This document shows positions 6,543 through 7,574 of a stretch of DNA of 7,574 nt, one piece after another (the first letter of the stretch is position 1; every line of letters begins with the position of its first letter). Below the pieces are notes generated by a model. It worked only from the letters and a program-made list of their open reading frames with translations. It was not told the DNA's origin and ran no database searches. The stretch is taken from the NCBI GenBank assembly GCA_900555295.1, contig USKN01000092.1, forward strand, positions 1 to 7,574. Reading direction: 5' to 3'. The stretch comes from an uncultured Eubacteriales bacterium. Its GTDB lineage: Bacteria > Bacillota > Clostridia > UMGS1810. The translations under genes and the position numbers were made by a program.

Positions 6543-6550
6543 ATTAACAA
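6533..6550. promoter_or_regulatory. Rex operator overlapping the rex2 promoter
   Basis: TTGTTATAATATTAACAA matches the clostridial Rex consensus TTGTTAANNNNTTAACAA (recalled, not searched) at 13 of 14 defined positions; only the seventh base, T instead of A, deviates, and that T belongs to the TATAAT box. The flanks add one more symmetrical pair (T6532 and A6551). Repression at low NADH and release at high NADH would let rex2 and adhE rise when fermentation must dispose of reducing equivalents. Confidence 0.8.
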
Positions 6551-6581
6551 AGTCAGGGAGATGTTTATAAAACATAAATAA

Positions 6582-6618
6582 GCAAACTCTTTCTGCCGCA
6601 TAATAAAAGGAGGTTTGC
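6582..6618 (+). promoter_or_regulatory. Leader RNA hairpin that can mask the rex2 ribosome site
   Basis: GCAAACTCTTT (6582-6592) can pair with AAGGAGGTTTGC (6607-6618) over 11 pairs with one bulged G (6612), one G-U pair and a 14-nt loop. The right arm holds the complete Shine-Dalgarno AAGGAGG, 7 nt before GTG 6621. Translation of rex2 could thus be held down until the hairpin opens. No known riboswitch or T-box pattern is visible. Confidence 0.5.
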
Positions 6619-6620
6619 CC

Positions 6621-7253
6621 GTGGAATTAAACGGTATTTCCCCTCAAGCATTAAGCCGTATGCCGCTTTATTTAAATTACTTAAAACGCAATTTAAACGA
6701 CGGTGAATATATTTCGGCAACAGCTATTGCAAATGCGTTGGGACTTAATAATGTTCAAGTAAGAAAAGACTTGGCATGTGTGAGCAACAAGGGAAAACCC
6801 AAAATAGGATACAATAAAAAAGAACTTTTATGCGATATGGAAAAATTTTTAGGATGCGACAGTTTAACCAATGCAATTTTAATAGGCGCCGGCAAACTCG
6901 GCGAGGCACTTATGTCGTATAACGGTTTTAACGATTACGGTTTAAACATTTTGGCGGCATTTGACATAAACCCGAATAAACAGGGTAAAGAGGCGGCAGG
7001 AATTAAAATTTATCCGCCCGATTGTATGAAACAAATATGCAGCAAAAACAATGTTGAAATTGCCATAATCACCACGCCTCAAGAGGCTGCCCAAAGCGCC
7101 TGTGATTTGGTAAGAGAGTGCGGTATTCCGGCTGTTTGGAATTTTGCACCCGTTCATCTTAAAACCGACGGAAAAATTTTTGTGTTTCGCGAAAATATGG
7201 CATCGTCGCTTGCAGTGCTGTCACAGCATTTATCAAAACAGCTTGTTAAATAA
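6621..7253 (+). CDS. rex: Rex-family redox-sensing transcriptional repressor (copy 2)
   Basis: A 210-residue paralogue of the first Rex, roughly 40-50% identical by eye. The winged helix covers residues 5-70 (ALSRMPLYLNYL, recognition helix VQVRKDLACV at 45-54, wing KPKIGY at 59-64). The Rossmann domain has GAGKLGEAL at 89-97, FD at 114-115, GKEAAGIKI at 122-130, TTPQEAAQ at 151-158 and WNFAPVHL at 173-180, with ENMASSLAVL at 191-200 in the C-terminal helix. The GTG start is fixed by AAGGAGG 7 nt upstream; a TTG at 6615 would sit against that site. Compared with copy 1 it keeps the canonical wing Gly-Tyr and the loop after FD, so it is the more conventional sensor. It has seven cysteines. Asn19 and Asn192 occupy the positions of Arg16 and Asp188 of Thermus Rex. 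It is probably autoregulated through the operator at 6533-6550 and lies 73 nt before adhE. Confidence 0.9.
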   Translation: MELNGISPQALSRMPLYLNYLKRNLNDGEYISATAIANALGLNNVQVRKDLACVSNKGKPKIGYNKKELLCDMEKFLGCDSLTNAILIGAGKLGEALMSYNGFNDYGLNILAAFDINPNKQGKEAAGIKIYPPDCMKQICSKNNVEIAIITTPQEAAQSACDLVRECGIPAVWNFAPVHLKTDGKIFVFRENMASSLAVLSQHLSKQLVK

Positions 7254-7272
7254 ATGTGGCATAACATATAAT
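7243..7272 (+). promoter_or_regulatory. Possible second promoter for adhE
   Basis: TTGTTA (7243-7248, 4 of 6) overlaps the end of rex2 and is 18 bp from a perfect TATAAT (7267-7272). Transcription would start near 7279, about 48 nt before the adhE ATG. The -35 coincides with a single Rex half-site, TTGTTAA (7243-7249), without the matching TTAACAA arm at the correct distance. A run of seven T (7283-7289) follows with only a weak AACA/TGTT stem before it, so it is a poor terminator at best. Confidence 0.4.
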
Positions 7273-7326
7273 ATTGTTGGTATTTTTTTAGTTAATCTTC
7301 GATAAATCAGAAAAGGAGTTAGTATT

Positions 7327-7574
7327 ATGAACAAAGAGTACAAAGTAATCGATAATGTAGAAAGCCTTGAAAGTGCACTCAAAACATTAAGAGATGCACA
7401 GGAAAAGTTTTCACATTACACACAGGAGCAGGTAGATAAAATATTTTTAGCTGCCGCTACAGCTGCAAATAAGCAGAGAATTGCTCTTGCAAAACTTGCT
7501 GTTGAAGAAACGGGAATGGGCATTGTGGAAGATAAAGTTATTAAAAACCACTATGCCGCAGAGTATATTTACAA
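7327..7574 (+). CDS. adhE: Aldehyde-alcohol dehydrogenase AdhE, N-terminal part (cut by window end)
   Basis: The first 82 codons of a gene continuing beyond the window. From ATG 7327 it has AAGGAG (7313-7318) 8 nt upstream. The residues read like the start of the CoA-acylating acetaldehyde dehydrogenase domain: LRDAQEKFSHYTQEQVDKIFLAAATAA about 22-48, then LAKLAVEETGMGIVEDKVIK about 54-73, followed by NHYAAEYIY. AdhE reduces acetyl-CoA to acetaldehyde and then ethanol, using two NADH, in the cytoplasm and often as filaments. The catalytic Cys and the iron-dependent alcohol dehydrogenase half lie outside the window, so a stand-alone acetaldehyde dehydrogenase is not excluded. It is placed directly after rex2 and behind a Rex operator, fitting the known control of adhE by Rex. 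No GCG alanine codon appears among 13 alanines, unlike the neighbouring genes, in keeping with high expression. Confidence 0.87.
   Translation, partial: MNKEYKVIDNVESLESALKTLRDAQEKFSHYTQEQVDKIFLAAATAANKQRIALAKLAVEETGMGIVEDKVIKNHYAAEYIY

Noticed and set aside
6561..6581. Six-codon leader frame before rex copy 2 (MFIKHK)
   Set aside because: GGGAG directly abuts its ATG with no spacer, so initiation is unlikely; it has no attenuation-like run of one amino acid.
7243..7266. Full Rex operator in front of adhE (TGTTA ... TAACA)
   Set aside because: The two arms are 13 nt apart instead of 6, placing them on different faces of the helix; only a half-site can be claimed.

Overview
This is a low-GC, gene-dense window with every supported gene on the + strand. 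AT-rich codon use, strong AAGGAGG-type ribosome sites, an S-layer-homology protein, a copper-amine-oxidase-like stalk protein, clostridial-type Rex regulators and an AdhE-type start all point to an anaerobic fermentative member of the Clostridia (Firmicutes). I cannot name a genus.

Left half (1-4792), cell envelope. A sigma-70/ECF-type sigma factor (89-586) overlaps a single-pass membrane protein that is its likely anti-sigma factor (579-1694). After 18 nt comes a secreted protein with a copper-amine-oxidase N-terminal-like (stalk) domain (1713-2504). After a 92-nt gap with its own candidate promoter comes a large secreted YcdB/YcdC-like protein with three SLH-like repeats (2597-4792). Its last residues are IGVIGGADGPTKVFVS plus three more, almost a copy of the Na+-site signature of the membrane decarboxylase beta subunit (OadB/GcdB) and out of place in a secreted protein.

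Junction (4793-4890). A 17-bp inverted repeat followed by a T-run looks like the terminator of the envelope block. Its left arm contains the -10 box of the next promoter and its right arm contains the Shine-Dalgarno of the next gene, so a single element may separate the two halves.

Right half (4891-7574), redox control of fermentation. A Rex-family NADH/NAD+ sensor (4891-5553) overlaps a LysR-type regulator by 4 bp (5550-6467). A 153-nt regulatory region follows, with two overlapping palindromes, a promoter with a perfect extended -10 inside a Rex operator, and a leader hairpin that can mask the next ribosome site. Then come a second, different Rex (6621-7253) and the start of adhE (7327 to the window edge). 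The simplest model is that NADH level, sensed by one or both Rex proteins, and an unknown signal, sensed by the LysR protein, jointly set transcription of rex2-adhE, and AdhE then re-oxidises NADH by making ethanol. No RNA genes, CRISPR arrays, insertion sequences or attachment sites were seen, and no stretch longer than 300 bases lacks a gene.
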